From: Blastomussa wellsi
Lineage: Eukaryota > Cnidaria > Anthozoa > Scleractinia > Plerogyridae
Assembly (NCBI GenBank): GCA_947652115.1
Contig: OX393564.1
Span: 1,369,286-1,433,285, forward strand
Reading direction: 5' to 3'
DNA: 64,000 nucleotides
Positions 24,726 through 36,418 of this stretch are shown here, in pieces. The position numbers and the translations under genes were made by a program. Position 1 is the stretch's first letter; each line of letters opens with the position of its first letter. The notes beneath the pieces were generated by a model. It did no database searches. It had not been told where the DNA came from and saw only the letters and a program-made list of their open reading frames with translations.

Positions 24726-27700
24726 CAACTTTGCTTAGAGAAGCTACATCTGCAGTTCAAATATGGATTATTTCTTTTATACATTACTTCTCATCATGTC
24801 AAGTGCTCCTCATGGGAAAACTGACCTAGCTCCCAGTGTGTGGCTTCATAGCTCATTTGGTAGAGCATTGCGCCAGTATTTGCAGTGACCATGGGTTTGA
24901 ATCCCGTTGAAGCCCTGAATTTTTCACGCTTCTTCTTTCCCAAACATGAATTATTTCATAATTATATACTTCACATCAGCAGGTATCATGCTATGTACGA
25001 ATTAGCTTCAGATATTTAATTTATTGAACCTGTGAAAAGTAATGATTGATGAAGTTTTCAGCTCTTTGCATGTAATATTGAAGGAGATATTAGCTTTAAA
25101 AAACTACAAAATTTCTGGGTGGTAAAAAAGCTAACGAGCCAACACATTCTCTGTAAAAATTTCAGTTTTCAAATCCAGATCGCAGAAAAAATATTTCATA
25201 CATATGTGGGCTCAAATTTATAGTGAAAGCTAATCATGCCATGTTCTTTCAATATTCAGAATTGATATTTTTGTAATTCGATCAACAACTGAAATTCTTG
25301 CTAATGAGACAAATATTGTAAACAAGGATTCCCCTGCAGAAAGAGGATGTTCAAGCACTAGAACATGGGGTCTACAACTGAAGGCACTCCTACCGGAAAT
25401 TGGTATCAAATAATAATTATTGTATCATTGTTAATTAAAGTGTTATTGATGTTTTGTCATACAGATGCCTGCTATTCATGATTTTGGCCTGTTTATGGCT
25501 CTGATAGTAGGAAGTTGTTGGGTAACTGTGTTCTGCACTATCCCTCCTGCTCTCAATCTGTGGCATCGTTACATTGCCAAGGGTGAAGCAAGGATCTACC
25601 AGCTGTTATGTGGAAAGATGAGTTGTATCTTTCCCAGTGGAGGTTCTGATCTACCTGGTAAGTTCCTCCTTACAATGGACTCTTCATTTGTACAACAGGA
25701 GTTCACAGTACTTAATGCAGCTAAGAAAAAACCAAGAAGGCTTTCTTACAAGGTCTGAGCCAGCTTTTCTAGCTGGTTCAGCATCTTTGTTTTTTAATGA
25801 CATTTCAGTTGGTACAAATGCTCTTTCTGCTGGTGAAATTCTAGCTTAATATGAGATTAAACTGAAGCGTAAGAAAGCATCATTGGAAGGCATTATTATT
25901 ACTTAATTGACCACTCCCAAATGTAGGCTTCCAAAATTGAAATCGGCTAGGGGGCAGAACGAGGACTTTGAACCCAGAACTTACAGATTTGAAGTCCAAC
26001 ATTTTAACCACTCGACCACACTACCTTTGAGTTATGATCTCATTTTCCCCATCCATCCAAAGAAAATAACAGTGTCCACTAAGGCTGGAGAGTCCCCTAT
26101 TGTTTTTTTTTTAAATATTATGAGTTCTCTGACATCCCCTGCAGGAAATGTGAGGCATTGTCATTCAGGGTATGATTTCCTGTACTTACCTACCTTTGTT
26201 AGGAAAGCTTAAACTTGGCCACTGATCTAAAACTGCCCCCTCCTAACCTTGCAGTAAGGTTTACAAAATATTAGGACTGAAACCTTTTGAACTATGATAC
26301 TCCATTCCACAGATGAGATTGTGCAGTTTTTATCAGGAAATGACAGGAACCCTGCAGCCCAGCATCACTCATCAACCTTGTCATCATCAGAGGTGCTGGA
26401 ACTTTCGACAAGACAGCCAGTACAAGATGATGATGACTCATTGCTTGTTCAACTAGAAAGCAGTCCTCCAAGCTCACAAAATCCATCTCCAAGTTCTAGT
26501 GATACTGACTTGGCTATGTACGATGACCCAAACAGCACATTCTCTCAAGCAGTGCCTTTAATGCGTAACAGATCTTCACAACCTAGACCTGGGATTTCCC
26601 AGCAAAGCCAGCGTAGCAGGGGCGTCCATTGCAGATGTGGACTACAGAGCTTTATGTATCACTGGATTGGTGTTCCCATACAAAAATATCGTTTTGTTGT
26701 CTTGGCAGTTTTTCTCCTCACTCTTGCTGGGTCTATAGGTTTGGATGTGCAACTCCAAACATCTACTACTCCACCTGCATTTTTCAAGGAAAGCACTAAT
26801 CTACAGCAGCTGTTGAATTTGAAATACAACATGAGCAGTGATAGCTTGAACCTAAAAAGTGTTGCTCCAGAATTGATAGGAAATAGTATCCAGACAAATT
26901 TTGTTGACACCCCTAAACCCCCTACACCAAAAGCCACTGAATCCAATGGCTTGAAAACACCGTCATCTGCATCAACACCATCTCCAGCAACTGCAGAACA
27001 GTCAGGCTCTCGCAGGAAGACAAACATAGTCGGAGCAAAAACTCCAAAAGTCACTCCTCCGACGACCACAAAGACAACTACTAAACGGAAAAAGCAGACG
27101 CCTCTTCCAACAAGACGTCCAAAGAAGACATCCACTTTAAAGTAAGTTGCCTTTCCATGGAGGTTACTGTTTGCAGTGACTGTCTTAAGCTTGGGATTAG
27201 AGAGATCATGTGTGTTGGAGGGGGGGGGGGTTACCCTGTAATGGCCTAGCATCCTATCCAGGGGGGAGTAGACACACTCCTAGCTAGTCTTTTTAAACTA
27301 TTTGTAGGTCTGATATGACAATTTTACAAGTTTTTTCAGGGCTCGACACTAACGGTAGCCAACTAGCCACAGACTAGTATAAATTTAGTTTTGGTTAGTA
27401 GGTTTTCGATTTCCACTAGCCACTTTGGCTAGCTAGTAAACAACATGAAATTGGCCGAAGCAGTTTCTGTCTTCCTCAAGCAAGACAAAAACAAACACTT
27501 TATTCAGAAACTAAAGATCAACATTTCATCATTACATCTCATGGTACCAGACTATGTTCCACAAAAAATTGTTTTTTATTATTGAAACTGATTTCAGAAC
27601 AATGCAATTGCCAACATTATATATTCAAAGAAAGTTGCTCTCTTTATGCTTCCAAGTCTTGCTAGGGATCAACTGTTATTGGACCTAGCCAACACCAACG

Positions 27701-30700
27701 CTGGACTAGTAATTTTTTTTGGCTAGTAACATCTAAGTTGTCACCAGCCACGAGGCTAGCAAGCTGAAAAGTTAGTGTCAAGCGCTGTTTTTTATCATAA
27801 GCACTGACTGTTAATGAATTGAACAAATAATAATAATTTTTATGATTCTGTTCCTTGCAGACCCAAGACCAAGAGCACAAAGAAACCTGTTAAACCTGTA
27901 ACTCCAAAACCAAGTGAGTATTGCTTTAACAGGGTCCGAAATTGCGACTGATATGGTCACCAATGCAACTAAAGTTTCATCTGTTGAGACTAAAAGTTCA
28001 GGTTTAGTCGCCAAATGGTGACTTCATTTCTTTGCATTGATGATACATAATGGCCCTTTTCTCAGACGTTTTGTGAAATATATTTGCTTCTTAAAGGAGC
28101 AGCGTCACGGCATTTGAAGTCATTTTCCCGTTTACTTTCAAATTGAAGGAAATCTAAAAGTAAGAGTTTTCTAATGATGAAAAAAAACACCAACGGAATA
28201 ATAAAATGCTGAAATTATACACGGATTGTTTCGAATGACAACGATACAGACAGATTACAAACGACAAACTTGAAAAAAACTTGCTCGTTTTTTCAAGATG
28301 AGTTTCCGTGACGCTTCTGTAAGCATTCAAAATAGGAAAAGATTTTTAAATTACGAAGCCTGTTTAGTGTCACACTACTATGGTCACACAAGCTTGAATC
28401 CAGTGCATCTTCAGTTGTAAATACTTCTTGAAATTATTTTGTTTTGTTAGATTGTGTAAAGTTAATTGTAATTTCTTTTGTCACAGGTAAACCAAAGACT
28501 CAAAAGACAGAACCACAAAATCCCAATATAGGTATGATTTGCTGTCGGGGTGTTCAGAATGATGTTTCTGTTATTTAAATAAATGTTTAGTTTCTAAATC
28601 ATAATTCAAGCAAAAAGGCTAAAATTATTCAACTTTTGTGGCAACTGAAATAAATTGAAGAAGTGACAATTACCGTTGAAAACAAAGATATCTCAAGATT
28701 GAAGTGAGGATTTAAATTGTTCTACATAACTGAAGTTAGATATTTAATATTCAGCTGTGAATTACACTGACTTCATTGTCACACAATGATGGGATTGAGG
28801 GGACCAATTGCAGTGGAAAGGCTCACCACAGCTATTCAAACTTTAAATGCTACCCAATGCAACAACTTGCCATATAATAAATTCTTGGTTTCTACGCTCT
28901 TTTCACTTAAGTTTTAGTATTTTAAAGTAACGTGCTAACATGCTGAATGCTCAATGCTATGCTCATTGCCAGGTGGGAATGTTGTTGATGCCACGGTTTT
29001 GCCAAATGCCACCTCAATTCCTCCTCCTTGTCCTGAGCCGTGCAATGCCATTGCGAAACCCATTGTGGATTCATCATCGACTGTCTATGTGATATTTGGT
29101 TTGAAGAAGATTGATCGTAGCAGGATAACCCGAGAGCATGTCATTGAGGAAAAGGTACAACAAAAACCTAAGGGTCAATGTAGACTGTTCACAGTCCCCT
29201 ATTTTTCCGTGAGATCGTAGATGTCCATCGTTGAGTTCAACAGTCCGAGTTCAAAGGGCCGCCGTCTTGGTATTTTGATGCGAACGAAACTGGGGAGAAT
29301 AGAATAGTCCCTATTTTTTCCGCCCCGTCTTCCCCACGCTATTAACCGCACCGCCACCACCCACGGCATTTTGAACTCTCCCCAGTTTCGCTCGCATCAA
29401 AAGACCAAGATGACGGCCCATCAAACTCAACGATCGACATCTATGATTTCACGGAAAAATAGGGGACTGTGAACAGTCTAGGGTCAATGTTATGGTTAGA
29501 AACTTTCTTAGTATTATTTTTACTGCTGTTAGTCAGGAGGAGAGATTTACTAGTAATTTATTTGAAATTTAGAATTTCACAAGTTACAAAAAGCAATACG
29601 GTTGAAGGACTATCTGTGGTGAAATAAATCCTTCATGTAAAAACCCTAATTCCAGAGGTTGTACCAAATCCTGCAATCTTGAAGTTGTATACTTCTAGTA
29701 ATAACAGTCATAATGCTGGGGGGGGGGGGAGTCAAAAGCTTGAATTTGATTTAATACATTTATGTAGCTCTGAATAGATGTTTTTGGAAACTTAAAATGG
29801 CTATTACTGAAGAAATAATTAAAATTTATTCAGAAGTATCTATAGTGTTAGTAACCTGACCACAGAAATAGAGGGTGGTGAACCTTTCACACCAGTATAT
29901 GTAAATGAAATTAATAAAATAAAAATAACGAATGTAAAGCAATTAAGTCTCTAAAAAGTTTGAGATAAGGCTTCTCTTCAGGCAACATTTGAAGTCCTTT
30001 AGTGTCGCTTTCAACTTAAGGTAGAGTCCAGTGAGTTCCAGAGTTTAACTGATCTCTGGTAGCGGACTGATCTATGAGACTGTAACAGGCAGAACCTTGC
30101 ATGTCTAGATCTATTACCCGATTCAAACCAAAGCTTAAATACGTTTAAAGGCTGTTTAGTTAAACACGGTTTAAAATTGTTCTGTTCCTAAAAGTTATTA
30201 ACTGATGATTGTTGACTTCAAATTTGGCACAATGAAAGAACGCATTAGAACTTACTTGAATCCTATGTAAAATTCAGTCTTTCAGTCTTCTGTTGCTTAT
30301 TTTCATTTTGTCTAACCTGGTTTGACTAATAAAACAAGCTTTGTTGGTGTGAATGGGGTATATGTTACTAATACGTCAATATTGCAATTCAAAATTAACG
30401 AGTTTTTCTATTGTAGGGTGATGTTATTCCAGACTATGAGTTCACTGAGTTGTTGTTGAATAGCTGGACTAATTTCTTAAAGTACGCTTGTCGACTGTGT
30501 AAGGCACTGGGTGAGAACAGGCAACTGGTCCAAGAAGGAGGAGCTGACTGCTTCCCTGCCTGGATAATGGACGACTACATCAATGTGCAGCAGTATCGTC
30601 ATGATCCATGGAACAAAGACTGTTTGCAAATACGTGTGCCCTCCTTTAGCATGTCAGGGAAATCACGTGCCAAGCTGATGAGAATGCCGTCAAAAGATAA

Positions 30701-33700
30701 GAGTCATGGCAATTATACCTATTGGATGAAGATGGCATTTGAATCAGTAAGTCGTAAACTATTTGACATGACAGAGCCTCAAAATAAAAAAGAAATATTT
30801 AAAAATCACCTTTTAGTGACTTGCAGAGAAATAGGAATTATCAAATGCAGTTAATATGTGACAGAGTCACCAAATGGTTTTAATAAGACTTCATTATTGG
30901 CATCCTTATGGATGTGTTCATTGGTGAAACTGAAGCAAATACCTCAAAACATGAAAATGCTAAACACTAATAAAACTCTTTCCACAAGCTGATGAAAAAA
31001 CAGTAAGCAGAACATTCCAGGAACTAAGTTGTAGGTTATGAGCCAGAAACATTACCGTAAGTCATTTCTGTTTCCTCTGTGTGATCTTTCCTGCAGACTG
31101 TTTTCATGGGCAAGTCATCAGATGAAAAAGTTAGGGATTTTAGAGAATGGGATGCATTTTTGAAGGAACAGCTCGTCTCTGGTTCATTTCCAAAGGGTTT
31201 TCAGTCAGTGTTCCAATCCAGCTCAGAATGGGTGATGACATTCATGGAAGTCATTGCTGTCAACAGTGCTATCTATGGGATTGTACTTTCTCTTTTGTTG
31301 TGTCTGGGTTCTGTTGCTATCTTTACAGCAAACTTCCTCCTCACGCTGATTGTGATGATCACTATACTAGGTATGTTGCTTGTGACCTACTTAAGGTAAT
31401 TCAATGGTTTTGCACTGCACATCTCTCACTGTGCATAACAAAATGTGGCCATAAAAAGGAGTTTCTGCAGAAAGATCATTAAATGGGGTCAATTGAAGAG
31501 TAAACGTTAATGAAAGTGTCGGTAGGCAAGTTTTCTGGCCCGCAGATGAGTCTTAATGTTTCAAAATTTGCATATTAATAACGTGTAAGTGGTAGTGTTT
31601 GTTGTTGAGTTCGACTTACCGAGGATGGCTGTTAAACCTGTAATGAACAACTACATTGGCATTTAAGCTCCCACTCTATCATATAACGTCCTAATTGCCG
31701 TATTTCGATGAAAATTCCTTAAAATATTTTCTTCAATGCTTCAATGCCTTTCAAGGGCCTTGAAACCATATGACAGTTTGAAAACTCGCCCCAGTCTTTG
31801 CTCAAAATTCGGAAAAATGCAGGTTGTGCGCACATTCTGCGACTCTAATGCGATAATGAGTACGGTGACCCCCATTTTGTATTTCATGATTTTAATGATA
31901 ATAGTGTTTTCTTTCAACAAGAAAAAAATTGCCAGAAATCTATGGCCAGTTTTCTGGAAATTGAACTAAATTGCATGGACTCAGCTATAAAAGGCTGAAC
32001 AGCGCATATCAAAAATAAGTCTATTTTGGAGCGTAAAGTAAAAACAAAGGTGTTTAAAGACATTGTTTTGGTACATTGGTGAATAGACAATATAGCCAAG
32101 TCAAACATTGTGGGATGCTGCAAACTTTAAGGAAAATATGGAGCTTAGTTGTCTTGTTTTGGGTTATGCGCAGCTGTTGCCAGAGAAGCGTAAGGAGCCA
32201 CATTTGTCAGCACTGTCACGTGGAAACGAGCACAGTGACCCCCACTTTTTATTATGTTTTTATAATTTTCTTGACTTGTTGCAAACATGTGCCAAGTTTC
32301 AACAGAAATCTATGACAGGATCTTTTACCAGGGAATTACCTTAAGTATATGAATGAATTGTGGGTGTAGATAACATGAGAAATGATCGTCGCAGTGAATT
32401 TTCCAGATTATGTGAAATTGGATGTGAAAGAAGCCTGGAGTGACAAAAATCAGGGCTTCAATGGGAAAAATTCATTGTCAGAATGATTATTTCTCATCCC
32501 ATTATCTGCTTGCCTTATTGTTAATGCAGTAGTACTGGTCTGAAAGGATGAGTTACTGTGTGTAACTAAGCTAATATACATAATTTGAACAGTACTTACA
32601 TACACACAGTGGCAAACGAGGACACATTTGTTGCAGACACAAAATGTTTCTGAATACAATCAGAAACATTTTTGGTGTCTCGGACACAAATTTTGTGTCC
32701 GCAACAATGTTGCGGGCAGGCAAACATTTGTGTCCGCCACAATGTGTACTGGTTTGCCACTGCCTTAAGTTTGTGGATGAAACTAACCCTAGCAGGGTTC
32801 TTATTACATGTATATATGTCTGTTATTAAGTTATTTTCTTTATGAACTAGGTGTTTTGACATCAGTGGTAGCAATATTTTACTTGGCATCTTGGCAACTT
32901 GGAGCAGTGGAGGCCATTTCCCTATCCATCCTGGTTGGTACATCAGTGGATTACTGTGTTCATCTTGTAGAAGGTTACATCATGGCTGGCAAGTCCATAC
33001 CAGATCTCAACTCTCCTAAGGTTTGTTTGACTTGAGATTTAAAACTCACAAAAAAACCTCAAAGCATAGAAGAAACTGAACCCACATAAACAAATATCGT
33101 TATGATGACACCCTGGGCCGCCCCTGTCCTCCTCTTTGGCTCACAATAATACAACCTTTGTATTAGTAAGGTAAGGTAAAGTCTGTATTGATCCTTGTGG
33201 CCCATACCACCGGAACTTATTCCCACTTTCCTTAGCATTAAGTGACTAGGATATAGGAGTATTGCTGGTCCATCATGGGTTACCCCCAAGCATTAAATTT
33301 GCCAGTACCTAGGGGTTTCGTTAAGGTTTTGTGCAGGAGGTCAGTAGGGTTTTTTAGCCGGGCATTTTTAGTTTTTCATATAAAAGAAAGTAATTAACTA
33401 GAGAAGTCTTGTTAAAAAACAAGTAAATTTGGCTGGTACCCAGCCCTTAATGAACCTGCTGGGTACCCATGGATTTCACATTAATTTTATACATCTGGTT
33501 GAAGAGAAGGGCTATGATGTTAAAGTGTCTTACCCAAGAACACAATGCAGTGCCCCAGTTGAGACACACCTCCCTCCCAATTCTATTAAAGTCCTGAAGG
33601 AAATAATAAAGATTTTACCCTTATCTTACATTAGTAAGAGTTGTATATTTCCTGTTTATATCAACTCTGTGTATTAATTTTACTTGGCAGGAAATTCGTG

Positions 33701-34050
33701 GCTGGAGAGCATTGGCTGCCGTGTCGCACATTGGTACTGCTATTCTTAGCTCGGCAATTACAACAATAGTAGCATCAATTCCTTTATGCCTTACAGTAAT
33801 TCAGCTGTTTGCCAAGTTTGGGCAGATCCTGGCCATTAACACTGCTGTGTCGATCTTCTTCACTCTGACAGTATGCATAGCTTTGTTGTGCATCATGGCT
33901 CCAGTAAGATTCCGTGCTTCTTACAAATCCTCAGCAATAGCCCTTGTAGTCGTGGTAGCTGTGTACGGTGCAGGTTGGCTCATTCTGTGCATTATAAGTT
34001 CAAAGGTAGTCGCCATTCCAGGTCCAGCTGGGCAGCCCTTGTCTTTCTAG
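20453..34050 (+). CDS. DISP3: Dispatched homolog 3-like 12-TM RND/sterol-sensing-domain protein, complete, 11 exons
   Basis: Membrane protein of the Patched/Dispatched (RND) family; vertebrate DISP3/PTCHD2 is linked to sterol handling and Hedgehog-type signalling. Exons: 20453-21492, 23534-23966, 25465-25657, 26313-27141, 27861-27913, 28487-28531, 28973-29154, 30417-30746, 31097-31370, 32851-33020, 33691-34050; total 3909 nt, 1302 aa (human about 1390). TM1 lies at residues 81-103. Exon 2 encodes the sterol-sensing bundle with GIGVDDVFVFINTF in TM4; exon 3 reads MPAIHDFGLFMALIVGSCW. Exon 10 has AISLSILVGTSVDYCVHLVE (TM10) and exon 11 KFGQILAIN..., ending in PGPAGQPLSF; these match my memory of DISP3 better than DISP1. 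Both acidic RND relay sites (DD in TM4, D in TM10) are present. Loop 1 carries a furin-like RPKR and loop 2 a Lys/Thr/Pro-rich insert. The first ATG (20453) is preferred over an upstream in-frame TTG. Confidence 0.92.
20909..20923 (+). other. Putative furin site RRPKR|S in first extracellular loop of DISP3
   Basis: Residues 153-157 read RRPKR followed by SAP, matching R-x-K/R-R. The site is about 50 residues after TM1 within the predicted first extracellular loop. Proteolytic processing of Dispatched in its first loop by furin is established for DISP1; transfer to this protein is inference. Confidence 0.5.
22979..23477. mobile_element. MITE with CTGTTTACATGGAGGT ends (DISP3 intron 1)
   Basis: Left AAGGACCTGTTTACATGGAGG and right CCTCCATGTAAACAGGTCTT are inverted copies about 500 bp apart. 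The interior repeats 'ggttaccccacct' and 'gtaggggacc' words on both strands. It ends about 57 bases before exon 2. Confidence 0.7.
24211..24480 (+). repeat. tRNA-derived SINE (DISP3 intron 2)
   Basis: The head (GGTGTAATGGATAGTG; B-box-like GGTTTCAAGTCC) and body ('agtaaccctgcaacggacta', 'gggataagttctggc') match the copy at 13231. It ends with 'acagacttcatctttcctta', related to the tail of the copy at 33155. Confidence 0.65.
24556..24726. mobile_element. MITE-like inverted repeat with about 50-bp arms (DISP3 intron 2)
   Basis: Left arm 'gttgtggtttaattttatcc...aaaccagtttgat' and right arm 'atcaaactggttt...aaaccacaac' are near-perfect inverted copies, with a spacer of about 65 bp. Confidence 0.65.
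24839..24920 (+). repeat. tRNA-like SINE head (DISP3 intron 2)
   Basis: A-box TAGCTCATTTGG and B-box GGTTTGAATCC are at tRNA spacing with near-tRNA ends (GGCTTCA...TGAAGCC). The anticodon arm is not convincing. Best read as a tRNA-derived SINE or tRNA pseudogene. Confidence 0.5.
25955..26035 (-). repeat. tRNA-like SINE head, minus strand (DISP3 intron 3)
   Basis: On the minus strand, GGTAGTGTGGTCGAGTGG and, about 45 bases on, GGGTTCAAAGTCC form A- and B-box-like elements of Leu/Ser type. It is degenerate and not an intact tRNA. Confidence 0.45.
27235..27290 (+). repeat. 3' fragment of the tRNA-derived SINE family (DISP3 intron 4)
   Basis: Words 'ttaccctgtaatggcctagc', 'catcctatcc' and 'ggagtagacacactcctagc' match the SINE body at 24211-24480. 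Confidence 0.45.
27337..27787. mobile_element. hAT-like MITE with CAGGGCTCGACACTAAC ends (DISP3 intron 4)
   Basis: Left CAGGGCTCGACACTAAC and right GTTAGTGTCAAGCGCTG are inverted copies matching at 15 of 17 bases, 451 bp in all, flanked by T-rich direct repeats. The interior repeats 'ggctagt' words. No open frame of note. Confidence 0.7.
28091..28322. mobile_element. TTAA-flanked MITE, copy 2 (DISP3 intron 5)
   Basis: Left TTAAAGGAGCAGCGTCACGG and right CCGTGACGCTTCTGTAA are inverted copies. Interior 'gaaggaaatctaaaa' matches the copy at 4722 in reverse. Same family as 34337-34725. Confidence 0.65.
29182..29479. mobile_element. Mutator-like MITE with perfect 11-bp target duplication (DISP3 intron 7)
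   Basis: Long inverted arms start AGACTGTTCACAGTCCCCTA and end ...CTGTGAACAGTCT. The 11-bp word agggtcaatgt occurs exactly at both borders (29171-29181 and 29480-29490). A 9-11-bp duplication with long terminal inverted repeats is typical of Mutator-like elements. The left duplication begins 17 bases after the exon 7 border (29154). Confidence 0.8.
31600..32340 (+). repeat. Imperfect direct repeat in DISP3 intron 9
   Basis: Words 'ggtgacccccat...' with 'agaaatctatggcc' (31862-31950) recur as 'agtgacccccac...' with 'agaaatctatgacagg' (32234-32320), suggesting two diverged copies of one element. No clear termini, and no protein match for the short frames here. Confidence 0.35.
32607..32762. 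mobile_element. hAT-like MITE with CAGTGGCAAAC ends (DISP3 intron 9)
   Basis: Left CAGTGGCAAACGAGGACACAT and right ATGTGTACTGGTTTGCCACTG are inverted copies. An internal palindrome (ATGTTTCTGAATACAATCAG and its partner) lies near 32645-32670. Confidence 0.65.
33155..33560 (-). repeat. tRNA-derived SINE, minus strand, interrupted (DISP3 intron 10)
   Basis: The body words of the SINE family occur in reverse at 33165-33310 and again at 33465-33560, with other sequence between. The 3' tail on the minus strand reads 'cagactttaccttaccttac', a TTACC-type tail also seen at the end of the LINE at 55565-55856. A further + strand piece at about 33585-33635 ('gtcctgaaggaaat', 'aaagattttaccctta') resembles the LINE tail itself. 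Confidence 0.5.
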
Positions 34051-34336
34051 TAGACACTAATAAATCGATTCAGCAATTTTTCAAGCATTGTTTAATGCCC
34101 AAGCTTAAAATGATATTTCAGTGATTATTCCTTGTTTTATGTTTTATAAAAGTTTTAAAACTTTTTCTTGGTTTACAAGACTCTTAAACTCAAATTGCAA
34201 AACTAGAGATTTCGTGATAAGCTTTAGTCATTTGAGCTTGAGATTCTGAAACTGTAATTTATGATGCCAGGATTTTGAGACTCCCCTTACGTTTACTGAC
34301 ACTCGATTTTTCAAGGACCAATCTCTTCCCATAAAT

Positions 34337-34725
34337 TTAAAGGGACACTGTCACGATATATTTGCCTAGAACTGTTATAAATTCACGAAATAGTCCCTAC
34401 ATTTATGTAATAAGAACGTAATTTGCACTAACTAAATGATTAAATGCAATTTCTTGAAGAACATCCACACTGCAGCAACATTTGTGCAAAATTTCAACGA
34501 TTTTCAAGCCAAACGTGAACCTTTGAAAAACTGACATCCTGACACTTTTTCAAAAATCCACATCACAATCCGTTTCCATCCTCGCCATTGTTAGCCGTCC
34601 TCACTTCCTAATGGGTTCTAAACGTTTTTCAAGTACTGCTCTACAAAATAAAACCATTATTGTTCAGCTTCAAAGGATCAATCTATTTTTTGAGATTTCC
34701 AAAATCATGCTGAGTGTCCCTTTAA
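34337..34725. mobile_element. TTAA-flanked MITE, copy 3 (downstream of DISP3)
   Basis: Left TTAAAGGGACACTGTCACGA and right GCTGAGTGTCCCTTTAA are inverted copies with TTAA at both tips. Interior 'catcctcgccattgttagcc' resembles the copy at 4722. Confidence 0.7.
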
Positions 34726-35669
34726 CATTACTGTGAAGTTCGAAAATCCTTGGTTGGTATTCACCAGCCTGCCTGTAACTGTCTCTTATTTCCTTGTGTT
34801 CCTATTCTACACGAGGGAATAGCAGATGGGTGCATGCAGGCTATTACTGCTGAGTGCTGCTGTAAGAGTTGCTATTTATTTTGGTAGCTAAAATGTAGAC
34901 CAGGACTGCATGCGTGACAAATTTTTTCTTGAAAGGATATGCGTCTAAGTAATGGAGAGGTGAAAGGGGGGAAAGGTGTTCTTGGTAATTTATATCAAAA
35001 GAGGTTGCTTTCTTTATACATGTAGCTGTGGTAATGGTTTTTTTTTTGTTTAATTTGTTTTGGGTAAAATATTTGTTTTTACCAAATCTAGCACTGCTGA
35101 TATAAAATAATTTAAATAGGAAATCAGAGATATAAAATATTTTTGTAATTTAATATGCAGCTCGACTCTGGTCATGACAATGAGTCGCACAAAAAAACAT
35201 AGATTTTTTTTAGAATTAGAGCCCAAGAAGCGTCTCTGAGCTTGTGGGCTTTATGTTAGGCTTGAGTCAAACAGCATGACATTATTGTCAATGTCAACCA
35301 GCTGACACTGTAGCTTTTTAAAATTTGGTCGTCACAAACCATTTCTTGATTAGGCAATACAGATAAGAAATTCATTGGGCAGTCTGAGACAATGGCACAT
35401 TCTAATATTAAGTAGGTCATATTTGCCAGACTGCTCGAGATAAAACATTAAAGCTTGCAACGTAATAAACTAAAAGCATTCTAAGTTTCTAAATAGGCAT
35501 TGTAAATACCTGCAGTACTACCCGGTATGGTTTAGAATACTATTGGGAATTATCTTTTTTTTAACACCCATTTAGAAATAATAATCATGGTCATCAGTCA
35601 TTTATGTACAGTTTTCAGCCCATAGTGTTAAAATTTTGAATTTACCATTGCACATTAGGTATTGTTATT

Positions 35670-35803
35670 CAGGGATGTAGCTCAGAAATTACAAAGCCGG
35701 CTCACAAACAAGCTCAGCCGGCTTTTCTGACCATTGCACAATTGCATAAGCTCTCTTTCAGCTGGTGAAATTAGCTAGTAGCCAGCCCTTAGCTACATCC
35801 CTG
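35670..35803. mobile_element. Short MITE with CAGGGATGTAGCT ends
   Basis: Perfect 13-bp inverted ends CAGGGATGTAGCT / AGCTACATCCCTG surround 134 bp. The direct repeat gttatt flanks both sides (35664-35669 and 35804-35809). Confidence 0.75.
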
Positions 35804-36418
35804 GTTATTTCATTTTTACATCACCAAAAGACTAAGTATTTACCTAAAGTTATCCATGAGGAACTTCTTTGCAGTCCTTTAGTTGGTTATAGTGTTAATA
35901 TTAGGAGTTAATAGTTTGTCTGTTTAATCAAATAACTTACAGGTTAAAAGTAACAGGCTTCTTATTTCTTCATCTGTTTTGAGTTTATATCATAAAAGTT
36001 GAAATTGTGAAAGGGAAAATGTAGGCTCATTCTCGGTGTAAAAACCTGTGAAACTCACCAGTGACATAAAACAAAGAACTAACAAGACAACAAAGAACCT
36101 CCAAACAATATAGAACAGAAAAACAATAGCTCAAACACAAAGGAAAAAATCACGGGTGTTAGGGTTAGGAAATGTAGCTCCTGCAAAATTTTTGATGTAT
36201 GCTTATAATTATGTTTTATGGATATAACTATCGTGGTTCTGTAAATGCATTTAGTGGATTTCTTTTTCATTTTAATTAAAACTATCTTTTTTATTGCTAA
36301 CTTACCGTATCTTGTTTTATTTGTTTCTTATGCTTGGGATGTACTGGGCATTGTGTTCCTAAATAAAATGGTGTTTTTAAAACACGAAACAGGCAATGTG
36401 TCATTGTTTGCAGAACTT

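Larger units (their letters stand above)
26860..28990 (+). other. Lys/Thr/Pro-rich insert in the second large loop of DISP3
   Basis: The 3' part of exon 4 and two very short exons (27861-27913, 53 nt; 28487-28531, 45 nt) encode a low-complexity basic stretch (for example KTTTKRKKQTPLPTRRPKKT) before the more conserved region in exon 7. I recall no such stretch of this length in human DISP3. Probably an extracellular, Thr-rich, possibly O-glycosylated linker. Confidence 0.6.
34051..36418. other. DISP3 3' UTR and downstream non-coding region
   Basis: No coding exon is recognisable. AATAAA hexamers lie at 34059 (probably too close to the stop), within the MITE near 34650, and at about 36361. 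Elements present are the TTAA MITE at 34337-34725, a hAT-like MITE at 35670-35803 and the element copy at about 36030-36165. A perfect poly(A) site cannot be chosen from sequence. Confidence 0.5.

Noticed and set aside
24839..24920. Functional tRNA gene
   Set aside because: A- and B-boxes are present but the anticodon arm does not fold well; treated as SINE or tRNA pseudogene.
26659..27252. 197-codon open frame on the minus strand over DISP3 exon 4
   Set aside because: It is the antisense shadow of the biased coding sequence of exon 4.
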